NCBI RefSeq assembly: GCF_900119185.1
Contig: NZ_FPJE01000016.1
Span: 1-64,000 of the forward strand
DNA length: 64,000 nt
Reading direction: 5' to 3'
DNA from: Sinomicrobium oceani
GTDB taxonomy: Bacteria > Bacteroidota > Bacteroidia > Flavobacteriales > Flavobacteriaceae
Shown here piece by piece: positions 54,901 through 63,815 of the stretch. The notes beneath the pieces are model-generated. The model searched no databases. It worked only from the letters and a program-made list of their open reading frames with translations, and was not told the DNA's origin. Position 1 is the stretch's first letter. Every line of letters starts with the position of its first letter. The position numbers and the translations under genes were made by a program.

Positions 54901-57521
54901 TGAAAAACGACCCTTCCTCGGCAACAATGCTCGTATTCTCCACGGATAAAAAAGAATATAAAGTCGGTGAAAAGGCTGTTGTAACCTTTCCGGGAAGTGC
55001 CGGAGGGCGTGCTCTTGTAACCGTAGAAAACGGCACGGAGGTCCTCTACTCCCGCTGGGTGGAAGCCCAGGACGGGGAAACACGTTTCGAATTGCCGGTT
55101 ACGGCCTTGTACACTCCCAATGTGTATATCCATATTTCCCTGTTACAGCCTCATGCCTCTACGGCCAATGACCTTCCCCTGCGTCTGTACGGGGTCGTGC
55201 CTATCCAGGTGGAAGATCCGGCGACACGACTCCAACCCCAGGTAAACATGCCCGATGTATTACGGCCGGAAGAGACCGTAACCGTTAAAGTCCGGGAAAA
55301 ACAGGGCAAACCCATGACCTATACGATCGCAGTTGTCGATGACGGTCTGCTTGATCTTACGCGGTTTAAAACCCCGGATGCCTGGGAATCCTTCTTCGCA
55401 CGCGAAGCACTGGGTGTGAAAACCTGGGATGTTTACGATGATGTCATCGGGGCTTTCGGAGGGCGTATAGACCAGGTATTCAGTATCGGGGGTGATGAAG
55501 AGCTTGCCGGCGCCAAAAACAAAAAAGCCAACAGGTTTAAACCCATGGTGGTTTACCTCGGCCCTTTCACACTTCCAAAAGGACAAACGCGGTCGCACGA
55601 AATCCGTATTCCGAAATATATAGGCTCAGTGCGGACCATGGTTGTTGCCGGAGATCCGGAAACCGGTGCATACGGCAGCACGGAAAAAACCACTCCCGTA
55701 CGTAAACCGTTGATGGTCCTGGCGTCTTTACCGAGAAAAATAACTCCCGGAGAAAGGGTTACACTTCCGGTAACGGTCTTTGCTATGGAGGATAAAGTGA
55801 AAAACGTCACGGTACAGGTAAAAGACCACAAGGCTTTCCGGGTTATTAGCGAGTCTTCACAAACCGTTTCTTTTGACAGGCCGGACGAAAAAATGGCTTA
55901 TTTCGAATTAGAGATCGCCGATGTCGAAGGTATCGGTAAGGTCGATATTACGGCGTCCGGGAACGGGGAGAAAGCTTCTTACGGTGTAGAGATCGATGTG
56001 GTGAACCCTAACCCCGTAACCACTTCCGTACACGACATCATCCTGGAGCCGGGCAGTTCCGAAGCATTGTCCTTCGAGACCTTCGGCATTGCCGGAAGCA
56101 ATACGGCAAGCCTCGAGTTTTCTACCCTGCCCCCGATGAATTTCAGCGGTCGTATGCAATACCTCATCCAATATCCCCACGGATGTGTGGAACAGGTCAC
56201 TTCTGCGGTATTCCCGCAACTGTATCTCGCTGATATTTTTGATCTTACTGCCGCTAAAAAACAGGAGACCCAGAAAAATGTGGAGGCTGCCCTGAAACGC
56301 CTGGGAGGCTACCAGTTACCCAACGGTGGTTTTGCGTACTGGAGCGGGCAGAATTATGCAAATGACTGGGGATCTTCCTATGCCGGGCATTTCCTGCTCG
56401 AAGCGGAGAAAAAAGGGTATGTGCTGCCCATAGGCTTTAAAAACAGCTGGATCAACTACCAGAAACAGGCTGCCAAACAATGGCGGCAGTCCGACCGCAG
56501 TTCCGATCTCGCCCAGGCCTACAGGCTCTATACCCTGGCATTGGCAGAGAATGCAGATGTCTCTTCTATGAACAGGCTCAGGGAAACACCGAACATATCC
56601 AACGAAGCCAAACACCGGCTCGCCGCAGCCTATGCGCTGATCGGGCAGAAAAACGTGGCCCGGGAAGTGTTCGGGAATGCCAATATCGATATCCGGCCGG
56701 TAAAATACGATTATTACACCTACGGCTCTACGGAACGGAACCGTGCACTGGCCCTCGAAACCCTCATCCTGCTCGATGAAAAATCCCGGGCACAGGACAT
56801 GGCGGTAACTATTGCCAAAAACCTGGATACCGATAGCTGGATGAGTACACAAAGTACGGCATACAGTCTCCTGGCCATGGCAAAATTTGCTGCGTATATC
56901 GGAGGTAAAGGCATCGAAGTCCAATATGAGCTCGACGGAAAAACAGCAACTGTGAGCACATCCCTCACCCTCGCCCAAAGAGAACTGGATATCCGGCAGG
57001 GAAATAACACCGTCCGCCTGAAAAACAACAAGGAAAATACCGTTTTCGTACGCGTTCTCCATAGCGGTATCCTCCCCGTAGGACAGGAACTCGCCGAGCA
57101 GCAGAACCTCTCCGCCAAAGTAGCTTATAAAGGACGAAACGGAAATGCCATCCAGATCAGCCGCCTGCTACAGGGAACCAATTTTATCGCTGAAGTGAGT
57201 ATTACCAATCAGAAAGGGGAAAACCTGAAGAATATTGCTCTTTCTCATATATTTCCGAGTGGTTGGGAAATCGTAAATACCCGTTTCACAGATTTCGGAG
57301 ATGCCCAGGGAACCACAGACCAGGCCACCTATACCGACCTCCGGGACGACAGAGCCAATTTCTATTTTGACCTGGATGCTCATAAAACGAAAACATTCCG
57401 GGTACTGATCAATGCCTCTTATCTGGGACGGTATTATCTTCCGGGTATACAATGTGAGGCCATGTACGATAACGATTACAGGGTACGAACCAAAGGACAA
57501 TGGGTTGAGGTTGTTCAGTAA
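51975..57521 (+). CDS. Bacterial alpha-2-macroglobulin family lipoprotein
   Basis: The 1848-residue protein has a lipobox (LSLFSCKDK, Cys19). The middle carries the macroglobulin domain pattern (GVWRPGDTLFLTFML near residue 635 and later FSTDKKEYKVGEKAVVTFPG). The thioester motif GCVEQ lies near residue 1404, within IQYPHGCVEQVTSAVFPQLYL, followed by the alpha-alpha toroid. These proteins trap proteases in the periplasm. A Tyr/Asp-rich loop (YYYDDYYYDYTYDW near residue 485) lies in the N-terminal part. No PBP1c gene is next to it. Confidence 0.93.
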   Translation: MRLKTLLVSAMAILSLFSCKDKDNDRDDIREQLSNLYKYREYISDVSQGIISTRSSIKVMLGAPVAGWEADKELPDDLLRVSPKTKGKVVALNNQTIAFIPEAPLRQDTEYRFSLKLERLVNDLPEELRDFRFKVRTIKQQFNITTESIQSYDRNWQYLEGTLRSSDQLSGDIAQKLVSATQNDDNLSVKFYNTSETNTMFRFKVDSIKRTEEDSRVLLQWNGKDFDIDTEGKGEVLIPGKNNFTVLEVNIAGTDKPYVEINFSDPLKKNQNFTGLVSIQDGGTLKFSAEGNVLKVYPQNELKGVKSLEIFQGIQNVDNYKLKTVFREQIAFEQLKPEVRLLQSGNILPSSNNLKINFEAVNLNAVDVSVIKIFRNNILQFLQYMNLDGSGDLRTVARPIAQKTIPLQSNLSSADGKWHAYALDLRELITPDPGAIYRVEFRYKPSYSTYKCDQTNFPEEEAEATTDYDREKESSYWDNVENYYYDDYYYDYTYDWRERDNPCHTSYYRNKDVSVNVLASDLGVTVKKGDNESYFVSVTNLVSAKPEGDTRVTFYNFQQQEVATVVTDKDGFAMYDASLPAYFAIAEKGKQKTYVKLYDGNVLSVSKFDVSGVKLQKGIKGYLYGERGVWRPGDTLFLTFMLNDNANKLPAGHPVKFELRDPYGKMTRKEVRNSSTNNFYAFTIPTEQDAPTGNWQAQVSVGGAVFSKNIRIETIKPNRLKIKADFKEDILSGISPISGTLQVAWLHGAVAGNLKADIQARFQPQNTSFRQFPGYIFNDPSRAFGSEEQTVFDGKVDAEGKASFTLKPQLEKQAPGMLKASFVTKVYETGGDFSTDVFTKTYSPYGTYIGLNTPKGDQTRGMLLTDTRHRFEVVSVDEKGNPKAVKGLKVNIYKVNWRWWWDTSEDNLSSYRGSSQRENVFSTTLNTGANGKADFEFELKYPEWGRYLVHVEDPEGGHATGQTVYIDWPGWAGKSMKNDPSSATMLVFSTDKKEYKVGEKAVVTFPGSAGGRALVTVENGTEVLYSRWVEAQDGETRFELPVTALYTPNVYIHISLLQPHASTANDLPLRLYGVVPIQVEDPATRLQPQVNMPDVLRPEETVTVKVREKQGKPMTYTIAVVDDGLLDLTRFKTPDAWESFFAREALGVKTWDVYDDVIGAFGGRIDQVFSIGGDEELAGAKNKKANRFKPMVVYLGPFTLPKGQTRSHEIRIPKYIGSVRTMVVAGDPETGAYGSTEKTTPVRKPLMVLASLPRKITPGERVTLPVTVFAMEDKVKNVTVQVKDHKAFRVISESSQTVSFDRPDEKMAYFELEIADVEGIGKVDITASGNGEKASYGVEIDVVNPNPVTTSVHDIILEPGSSEALSFETFGIAGSNTASLEFSTLPPMNFSGRMQYLIQYPHGCVEQVTSAVFPQLYLADIFDLTAAKKQETQKNVEAALKRLGGYQLPNGGFAYWSGQNYANDWGSSYAGHFLLEAEKKGYVLPIGFKNSWINYQKQAAKQWRQSDRSSDLAQAYRLYTLALAENADVSSMNRLRETPNISNEAKHRLAAAYALIGQKNVAREVFGNANIDIRPVKYDYYTYGSTERNRALALETLILLDEKSRAQDMAVTIAKNLDTDSWMSTQSTAYSLLAMAKFAAYIGGKGIEVQYELDGKTATVSTSLTLAQRELDIRQGNNTVRLKNNKENTVFVRVLHSGILPVGQELAEQQNLSAKVAYKGRNGNAIQISRLLQGTNFIAEVSITNQKGENLKNIALSHIFPSGWEIVNTRFTDFGDAQGTTDQATYTDLRDDRANFYFDLDAHKTKTFRVLINASYLGRYYLPGIQCEAMYDNDYRVRTKGQWVEVVQ

Positions 57522-57586
57522 CAACCTCAGTCCGGCCTGTCCGGCAGTTTTTCCTTATATTCCGTGACCAAAACAATGAGAGCAGT

Positions 57587-59218
57587 ATGCAGCCAAAAAT
57601 TATATCCGGACAATTTGTGGATATCCCGAACAGGAATATATTTCCGGCAGAGGTCCATATCCGGGATCGGAAGATCATTTCGGTAAGCAGAACAACACAT
57701 GCCCCGGAGGTTTATATCCTCCCGGGCTTTATCGATGCCCACGTACATATCGAATCGTCGATGCTGATCCCTGCAGAATTTGCCCGTATAGCCGTTACAC
57801 ACGGTACGGTAGCCACCGTCTCCGATCCGCATGAGATTGCCAATGTCTGTGGTATGGAAGGAATCCGGTATATGATAGCCAACGGAGAAAAAGTACCGTT
57901 TAAATTCTACTTCGGTGCCCCTTCATGTGTTCCTGCTACCCCCTTCGAAACGGCGGGAGCAGAAATCACGGCAAAAGAGATCGACTCCTTACTCTCGCGG
58001 GAAGATATCGTCTATCTCGCGGAAATGATGAACTGGCCGGGGGTAGTACACCGCGATCCGGACGTCATGGAAAAAATAGCTGTGGCACAAAAATATCACA
58101 AGCCGGTAGACGGCCATGCCCCGGGACTGAAAGGAGAACTTGCCAGGCAGTATATCGCTGCCGGGATTTCTACCGATCATGAATGTTTTACTGCCGGCGA
58201 AGCACTGGACAAACTGAAACACGGTATGAAGATCATCATCCGCGAAGGCAGCGCCGCAAGGAATTTCGACGCGCTCATAGACCTTATCGACGGTCATGCC
58301 GCACATATCATGTTCTGCTCGGACGACAAGCACCCCGACAATCTCGTGGAAGGACATATAGACCAGCTCGTGGCCCGTGCCGTGGCCCGGGGAAAAGACC
58401 TGTTTGACGTGCTTCGTGCCGCCTGTCTGAACCCTATAGATCACTACGGGCTCCGGGTGGGGCACCTGAGGGAAGACGACCCTGCCGATTTTATTGTCGT
58501 CAAAGATCTGAAAAGATTTGAAGTCCTCGAAACCTATATCGACGGAGAACGTGTTGCACAGCACGGGAAAGCCATGATCGCCCGGCAGGAACACCACATA
58601 ATCAACAACTTCACAACTTCCGTAAAAACTCCGGCCGACTTTTTGCTCGAAGCCAAAGGGCAGCGCATTCGCGTTATCGAAGCAAAAGACGGCGAACTCA
58701 TCACTTCGGAAACGGTAGTACCTGTTAGTGAGAAACAGGGATATGCCGTTGCGGATACCGAAAAAGACATATTGAAGATCGCCGTTGTCAACCGGTACGG
58801 GAACGCGGCTCCACAAGTGGCCTTCGTAAAAAATTTCGGGCTGCAGCAAGGGGCTATTGCTTCTTCGGTCGCCCACGATTCTCATAACATCATCGCTGTT
58901 GGTACGGACGATGTTTCCCTGGCAAAAGCGGTAAACCTCATCATGGAGAGCAAAGGCGGAGTGTGTGCAGTACACGACGAAGAGCATGCTCTACTTCCAC
59001 TGCCCGTAGGCGGTATCATGTCTGCAGAAGACGGGTATGAAGTCGCAAAAGCCTATACTGCGGTGGATGCTATGGCTAAAGCGATGGGCGCTACGTTGCA
59101 GTCTCCTTTTATGACCCTGAGTTTTATGGCTTTACTGGTGATCCCCGACCTGAAACTAAGTGATAAGGGGTTGTTTGACGGGAGAAAATTCGAATTTACC
59201 GGATTGTTTATTTCGTAA
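57587..59218 (+). CDS. ade: Adenine deaminase
   Basis: The 543-residue amidohydrolase converts adenine to hypoxanthine in purine salvage. The metal motif is DAHVHIESSML near residue 49. HGTVATVSDPHEIANVCG, VDGHAPGLKG, AGISTDHECFTAGEALDKLKHG and FCSDDKHPDNLVEGHID follow in the usual order. The C-terminal domain has SVAHDSHNIIAVGTD, with the family's extra histidines. The stop overlaps the end of the convergent epimerase gene by 11 bp. Confidence 0.94.
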   Translation: MQPKIISGQFVDIPNRNIFPAEVHIRDRKIISVSRTTHAPEVYILPGFIDAHVHIESSMLIPAEFARIAVTHGTVATVSDPHEIANVCGMEGIRYMIANGEKVPFKFYFGAPSCVPATPFETAGAEITAKEIDSLLSREDIVYLAEMMNWPGVVHRDPDVMEKIAVAQKYHKPVDGHAPGLKGELARQYIAAGISTDHECFTAGEALDKLKHGMKIIIREGSAARNFDALIDLIDGHAAHIMFCSDDKHPDNLVEGHIDQLVARAVARGKDLFDVLRAACLNPIDHYGLRVGHLREDDPADFIVVKDLKRFEVLETYIDGERVAQHGKAMIARQEHHIINNFTTSVKTPADFLLEAKGQRIRVIEAKDGELITSETVVPVSEKQGYAVADTEKDILKIAVVNRYGNAAPQVAFVKNFGLQQGAIASSVAHDSHNIIAVGTDDVSLAKAVNLIMESKGGVCAVHDEEHALLPLPVGGIMSAEDGYEVAKAYTAVDAMAKAMGATLQSPFMTLSFMALLVIPDLKLSDKGLFDGRKFEFTGLFIS

Positions 59219-60230
59219 CGGTAGCGAGAAAAGCTTTTCCTGTTACCGCTATGGTTTCGGCTACCGGGCGGAATTCCACACCCAGTTCTTCTTTTATTTT
59301 TGTATTGCTATAGGGGCTTTTCACCGTTGCGGACGCGGCCATCAGCTTACTCAGTTTACGCTTTTTTCCGGTGAGTTTGCTCCGCAGCCAATCGAGTCTC
59401 CACAGCCAGGCGAACACCCATTCCGGGGCTTCTTTTTCCGGAACCCCCCTGCCTACGGAAACCGATGCCATGGTAAGAACTTCCTTAAAACTCAGGTTAT
59501 CCCCCACAAGGATAAACCTTTCATTTTTTACATCACTTTTCATCAGGGCTATCATAGCGGCGACAACATCATTCACAGCTACATAACCGGTAACACCATA
59601 GGTATAATACCGGATGCCCCCGTACGCTTCTCTAAAAATCCTCCCGCTCCCCTGCATCCACCCTTTCTTTCCCGGGGGTATTCCGAGTACGATACCGGGA
59701 TTGACGATAACCACCTCCAGGCCTTCCTGGCTCCCGCGCCATACTTCCATTTCCGCACCGTATTTGGTGATGGCATATACGTTGTTTTCCGACTCCGTAT
59801 TCCAATGGGTATCCTCGGTAATAAGAGCTCCTTTGATACTGCTTCCGAGGGTAGCTACGGAACTCACATAGCACAGTTTTTCCACGTCGTGGACCAGGCA
59901 TTGGTTAACCACATTGGCCGTCCCCTCGGAGTTTATTTTTTTAAGCAGATTATAATCGGAAGGATCAAAGGAAATAAGTGCTGCCGCATGATAGACGCGG
60001 GTAACGTCCCGGAATGCATCGGAAAGTGCCGGAACCTCCGTAATATCGGCTTCGACCCATTCTATCGCATCAAATCTCACCCGGTCTTCCGTCGAACCGG
60101 AAAACATAGATGCCACGGCACTGACATCACTGCCTTTTCTGTAAATAGCACGTATTTTATCTTCGTTACGGGCCAGTGCATACAGCAAATGGGACCCGAC
60201 AAGTCCTGTACCTCCGGTGACTAAAATCAT
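59208..60230 (-). CDS. NAD-dependent epimerase/dehydratase (extended SDR)
   Basis: The 340-residue protein has a Rossmann start [21 protein letters not shown], a catalytic [13 protein letters not shown] (YxxxK, near residue 150), and [16 protein letters not shown]. This is the extended-SDR fold of sugar-nucleotide or steroid-like substrates; the exact substrate is unknown. It is divergent from tyrS. In flavobacteria such a gene is often found near pyrC; here it lies about 14 kb away. Confidence 0.85.
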   Translation of the reverse strand: MILVTGGTGLVGSHLLYALARNEDKIRAIYRKGSDVSAVASMFSGSTEDRVRFDAIEWVEADITEVPALSDAFRDVTRVYHAAALISFDPSDYNLLKKINSEGTANVVNQCLVHDVEKLCYVSSVATLGSSIKGALITEDTHWNTESENNVYAITKYGAEMEVWRGSQEGLEVVIVNPGIVLGIPPGKKGWMQGSGRIFREAYGGIRYYTYGVTGYVAVNDVVAAMIALMKSDVKNERFILVGDNLSFKEVLTMASVSVGRGVPEKEAPEWVFAWLWRLDWLRSKLTGKKRKLSKLMAASATVKSPYSNTKIKEELGVEFRPVAETIAVTGKAFLATVTK

Positions 60231-60319
60231 AGTCCAAAGATATGTATTTTACGGAGACCTGATCCTGCCATGCCCTTATAAAATAGCCTTCAACAGACTC
60301 CTCTATGATCTATTTATTG

Positions 60320-60327
60320 TAAATTTG
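60320..60327 (+). promoter_or_regulatory. Candidate -7 promoter element of tyrS
   Basis: TAAATTTG fits TAnnTTTG and lies 30 bases before the start codon at 60358. Confidence 0.5.
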
Positions 60328-60357
60328 CGCTTGTTTTACCAAAAAAGTACGAAGACC

Positions 60358-61659
60358 ATGGTCAAAAATTTTGTAGAAGAACTGCGTTGGAGAGGAATGA
60401 TCCACGATATCATGCCGGGAACGGAAGAACAACTCAGCAAGGAACCGACCTCGGCTTATGTAGGTATAGACCCTACGGCCGACTCCCTGCATATCGGGCA
60501 CCTTGTGGGGGTGATGATGCTCCGTCATTTCCAGCTTTCAGGCCACAGACCCGTAGTTCTCGTAGGCGGTGCAACCGGGATGATCGGAGACCCTTCTATG
60601 AAATCGGAGGAACGCAACCTTCTCGATGAGGAAACGCTGCAACACAATATAGCAGGTATTAAAGTCCAGCTGTCCCGATTGCTCGACTTTAGCTCGGATA
60701 CCTCCAATGCTGCCGTTCTGGTAAACAATTACGACTGGATGAAAGATTTTTCTTTTATCGGTTTTGCCCGCGATGTCGGCAAGCGTATTACCGTAAATTA
60801 CATGATGGCCAAAGATTCGGTTAAAAAACGGTTGAGTTCGGATTCGGGCTCTGGAATGTCTTTTACCGAATTTACCTACCAACTGATACAGGGATACGAT
60901 TTTTACCACCTGTACAAAACTCATAACTGTCTCCTGCAGATGGGAGGTTCGGACCAATGGGGTAACATCACTACGGGTACGGAACTGATCCGGCGGATGA
61001 GTGATGACAGTGCCAAGGCTTATGCCCTTACCTGTCCGCTGATCACCAAGGCGGACGGTTCTAAATTCGGAAAGACCGAAGGCGGGAACATCTGGCTTGA
61101 CCCGGAGAAGACCTCTCCCTACAAATTCTATCAGTTCTGGCTGAATACCTCTGATGAGGATGCCGAAAAATACATCAGGATATTTACATTTCTGGACAGA
61201 AAAACCATAGAAGATCTTATTGCGGCACACCAGGAGGCTCCGCACACACGTGTTTTACAGCACAGGCTGGCCGAAGAGATCACAACCTTTGTGCACGGTA
61301 AAGAAGAGCTGGAAAAAGCGATTAAAGCCTCTCAAATCCTTTTCGGAAAAAGCTCGTCAGATGACCTGAAAGCGCTGGACGAAAAAACTTTTCTCGATGT
61401 CTTTGACGGAGTGCCCCAGTCCGAAATAACTGCCGGACTGATCCATGAAGGCCTGGATATCATAGCGGCACTGAGTGAAAAATCGGGCTTCCTGAAATCC
61501 AACGGTGAGGCGAGACGTGCGCTCAAAGAGAATTCGATCTCCGTGAACAAGGAAAAAGTAAACGAGGGATATATGGTAACTGCCTCGGACCTTATTAACG
61601 ACAAATTTGTTTTACTGCAACGCGGAAAGAAAAACTATTTCGTACTGGTGAAGGCCTGA
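60358..61659 (+). CDS. tyrS: Tyrosyl-tRNA synthetase
   Basis: The 433-residue enzyme charges tRNA-Tyr. HIGH motif: [14 protein letters not shown] near residue 40. KMSKS-equivalent: KFGKTEGG near residue 240. The tyrosine-binding [11 protein letters not shown] and the [14 protein letters not shown] segment are present, and a C-terminal S4-like domain has the pattern [21 protein letters not shown]. The ATG at 60358 is chosen over an upstream in-frame ATG because it directly precedes the conserved start and follows a promoter element. Confidence 0.96.
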   Translation: MVKNFVEELRWRGMIHDIMPGTEEQLSKEPTSAYVGIDPTADSLHIGHLVGVMMLRHFQLSGHRPVVLVGGATGMIGDPSMKSEERNLLDEETLQHNIAGIKVQLSRLLDFSSDTSNAAVLVNNYDWMKDFSFIGFARDVGKRITVNYMMAKDSVKKRLSSDSGSGMSFTEFTYQLIQGYDFYHLYKTHNCLLQMGGSDQWGNITTGTELIRRMSDDSAKAYALTCPLITKADGSKFGKTEGGNIWLDPEKTSPYKFYQFWLNTSDEDAEKYIRIFTFLDRKTIEDLIAAHQEAPHTRVLQHRLAEEITTFVHGKEELEKAIKASQILFGKSSSDDLKALDEKTFLDVFDGVPQSEITAGLIHEGLDIIAALSEKSGFLKSNGEARRALKENSISVNKEKVNEGYMVTASDLINDKFVLLQRGKKNYFVLVKA

Positions 61660-61689
61660 TCCTGAAAACCGGAATATTACCATACAGAG

Positions 61690-61718
61690 AACGGGGACTT
61701 CGAAAGTTCCCGTTTTTT
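61690..61718 (+). terminator. Terminator of tyrS
   Basis: AACGGGGACTT-CGA-AAGTTCCCGTT forms a stem with one mismatch, followed by TTTTTAT. It lies 30 bp after the tyrS stop. Confidence 0.8.
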
Positions 61719-61743
61719 ATTGGTCTGTGCGGAACAAAATGCC

Positions 61744-62721
61744 TTACATCACCATGAGGTTGCATCCGCGTATATCGGAATGGTCGAACCTTCCAAGAAC
61801 TTCGAAACTCCCATCGGGGTGTGTCTTGCCAAGGTCCTGGGTCGCAATAAAGGAACAAGAATGTATGTTGGCCAGGTCGATCACATTGATCCCCCCGGTT
61901 TTTCCGGTAGGCTGGAGCGAAAGGGCATCTTCCGGATCACGGATGATGATTTTCATCCAGGGCGGACAGTGGAAATTTCCGTTTCCGGGAGAATAGGCCT
62001 GTGACAGCAGCTCTGTCATTCCATATTCGCTGTGTATTTCGGAAACTCCGAACCCTTTTTCCAGTAGCTGGTGCAATTCTTCGCGGATAAGTTCTTTTCT
62101 GCGCCCTTTCATCCCCCCTGTTTCCATGACAATGGTATTTTCGAGCTGAAACCGGTGGGTCTCTACCAGGTCCAGTAGGGCAAATGAAACCCCGATAAGG
62201 AGTATCTTTTTTCCTTTCTGATCGAGAGTCTCCAGGGTATGCCCCAAAGATTCCAGGTCGTCCAGGTAAAAGCCGCTGTACGGGTCGGCAGATCTTCTGA
62301 TAAGGTCGTCTACCATATAGATCAGGGAAGACCCCTGCCGCTCCAGATAGGAAGGCAACAGGGCAAGGACCACATAATCGCTGATATTACCGTAGAAGCG
62401 CTGAAAAGCGTCTGAAAAACTGCGCTCGTATATCGTTCTGTCTGCGACATAATGTTTACTGGTACTCATACCGGTGGTACCACTACTGGTAAAGAGTTCT
62501 TCCGGAGGAGCCCCGGATGTGGTTATTTTGTGGCTTTTAAAAAAAGATATCGGTAAAAAAGGAATCTCTTCTACGGTACCCACCTTTGCGGGAGTTCGCC
62601 CCAGAAGATCGCAAAATTCACGGTACACCTCATTATTCCGGTATTGATGCCGGAATACTTTCAGTGCAACCGCTGTGAAATCCGAATCATCGGTGATGTC
62701 AAAAACAGCATTAGCGTTCAT
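61744..62721 (-). CDS. LuxE-like acyl-protein synthetase/acyltransferase
   Basis: The 325-residue protein has the adenylating-enzyme motif LFTSSGTTGMSTSKHYV near residue 82 and later LLIGVSFALLDLVE and HSEYGMTELLSQAYSPGNG near residue 235, the layout of LuxE/acyl-protein synthetase-like enzymes that activate a fatty acid. In polysaccharide or flexirubin-type loci such enzymes are proposed to load acyl groups onto carriers or sugars. It lies 50 bp downstream of the Wzz-like gene in the same direction. The acceptor is unknown. Confidence 0.8.
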   Translation of the reverse strand: MNANAVFDITDDSDFTAVALKVFRHQYRNNEVYREFCDLLGRTPAKVGTVEEIPFLPISFFKSHKITTSGAPPEELFTSSGTTGMSTSKHYVADRTIYERSFSDAFQRFYGNISDYVVLALLPSYLERQGSSLIYMVDDLIRRSADPYSGFYLDDLESLGHTLETLDQKGKKILLIGVSFALLDLVETHRFQLENTIVMETGGMKGRRKELIREELHQLLEKGFGVSEIHSEYGMTELLSQAYSPGNGNFHCPPWMKIIIRDPEDALSLQPTGKTGGINVIDLANIHSCSFIATQDLGKTHPDGSFEVLGRFDHSDIRGCNLMVM

Positions 62722-62771
62722 CGTACAACATTCCTTATTTCTTTGCCCGTTTGCCGGAAAATCCCAACGGC

Positions 62772-63764
62772 TTATTCCTCCGTTGCTATTTCCTTCATCT
62801 TTTTAAAGAGGAACATCAACAGGAACAGCCCGGTAAACCCGATAAATACGAGCAGGGGGAATAACCACTTTTTGGAAGAAGCCAGTCCTTTCCTGGGGAT
62901 GTTGATCTTTACGGAAACATCCTTGATAACTTTATCCCCGTCACTCGCCTTTACGGTGAGTTTATCAATGTCATCAAACAGGTTCTGCTGGGAATTGACC
63001 AGGCCTCCCATGGAGCCGATCTGTGGTTCGGACCTGAAGAAAAACATATTATCCTCCGGTTTGAGTCCTTCCGGCTTTGTACTTCCCTGAGCTTTCAGGA
63101 TTTCATTGATATACTGTACGGCTTCTTTATTGGTTTGTATCCTGGACAATAGGTTTTCACTAAGGCTCAGCCTCACAGTATTGTAATAATCGTTGTTATT
63201 CAGAAAATCGAGGATTTTCGTAACGACCTTCAGGGAATTCCTCCGGGTTTTGGTATAAATCGTTATTCTGTGGTATTTATAATTTTTGGCCGTTTCCATC
63301 GCACTTACCGTAGACGCATCACCTTTCAGGGCCTTGAAAGCCTCCAGATTTGCCTGCTTTTCTCCGAGAAAGCTGTAAATATCCACTATGGGTTCTATTT
63401 CGATTCCGGAAAAATAGCTGACCGAATCTATTCCCATATCCTTAAAAAAACTGATATCTCCGATTTCGCGCTTGGCTTCAATTTCGTTGATACTGGTATA
63501 GAGGTAATCGACACTTCCGAAATTGGGAACCACGATCACTTCGTTCTTATAGGTCTTGGAGTTCGAACCATCCATAAAATATCCGGCGGCAAAAGCTGCA
63601 AGCAGGAGAATAAGCAATAGTATGGCAAATTTCCTGTAAAACAGAAAAATGCTGTATATCCCCCTGATAATCCACTTGAAGAAATCCCTGATCTTCTGGA
63701 GCAGCACCCCAAGGTCTATTTCATCGGAGGTATTATCATGCTTTTGTGTATGCTCATTCATCAT
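62772..63764 (-). CDS. Wzz-like two-helix membrane protein
   Basis: The 330-residue protein has a membrane helix near residues 45-65 (FAILLLILLLAAFAAGYFM), a long periplasmic segment with a coiled region (residues about 195-225), and a second helix near 300-318 (WLFPLLVFIGFTGLFLLMFLF). That topology, with a short cytoplasmic N-terminus, resembles polysaccharide co-polymerases (Wzz). The usual proline-rich motif before the second helix is not obvious, so the assignment is tentative. It precedes the LuxE-like gene and follows a partial gene on the same strand. Confidence 0.6.
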   Translation of the reverse strand: MMNEHTQKHDNTSDEIDLGVLLQKIRDFFKWIIRGIYSIFLFYRKFAILLLILLLAAFAAGYFMDGSNSKTYKNEVIVVPNFGSVDYLYTSINEIEAKREIGDISFFKDMGIDSVSYFSGIEIEPIVDIYSFLGEKQANLEAFKALKGDASTVSAMETAKNYKYHRITIYTKTRRNSLKVVTKILDFLNNNDYYNTVRLSLSENLLSRIQTNKEAVQYINEILKAQGSTKPEGLKPEDNMFFFRSEPQIGSMGGLVNSQQNLFDDIDKLTVKASDGDKVIKDVSVKINIPRKGLASSKKWLFPLLVFIGFTGLFLLMFLFKKMKEIATEE

Positions 63765-63815
63765 GTAATGGTATTGCTTTTTGATAATCTTTTACTATGT
63801 ATTATGTGGACAGAA

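Noticed and set aside
57989-58987. 332-residue open frame antisense to adenine deaminase
   Set aside because: It is a shadow of the ade codons; the composition is Phe/Val/His-rich in the way antisense frames usually are.
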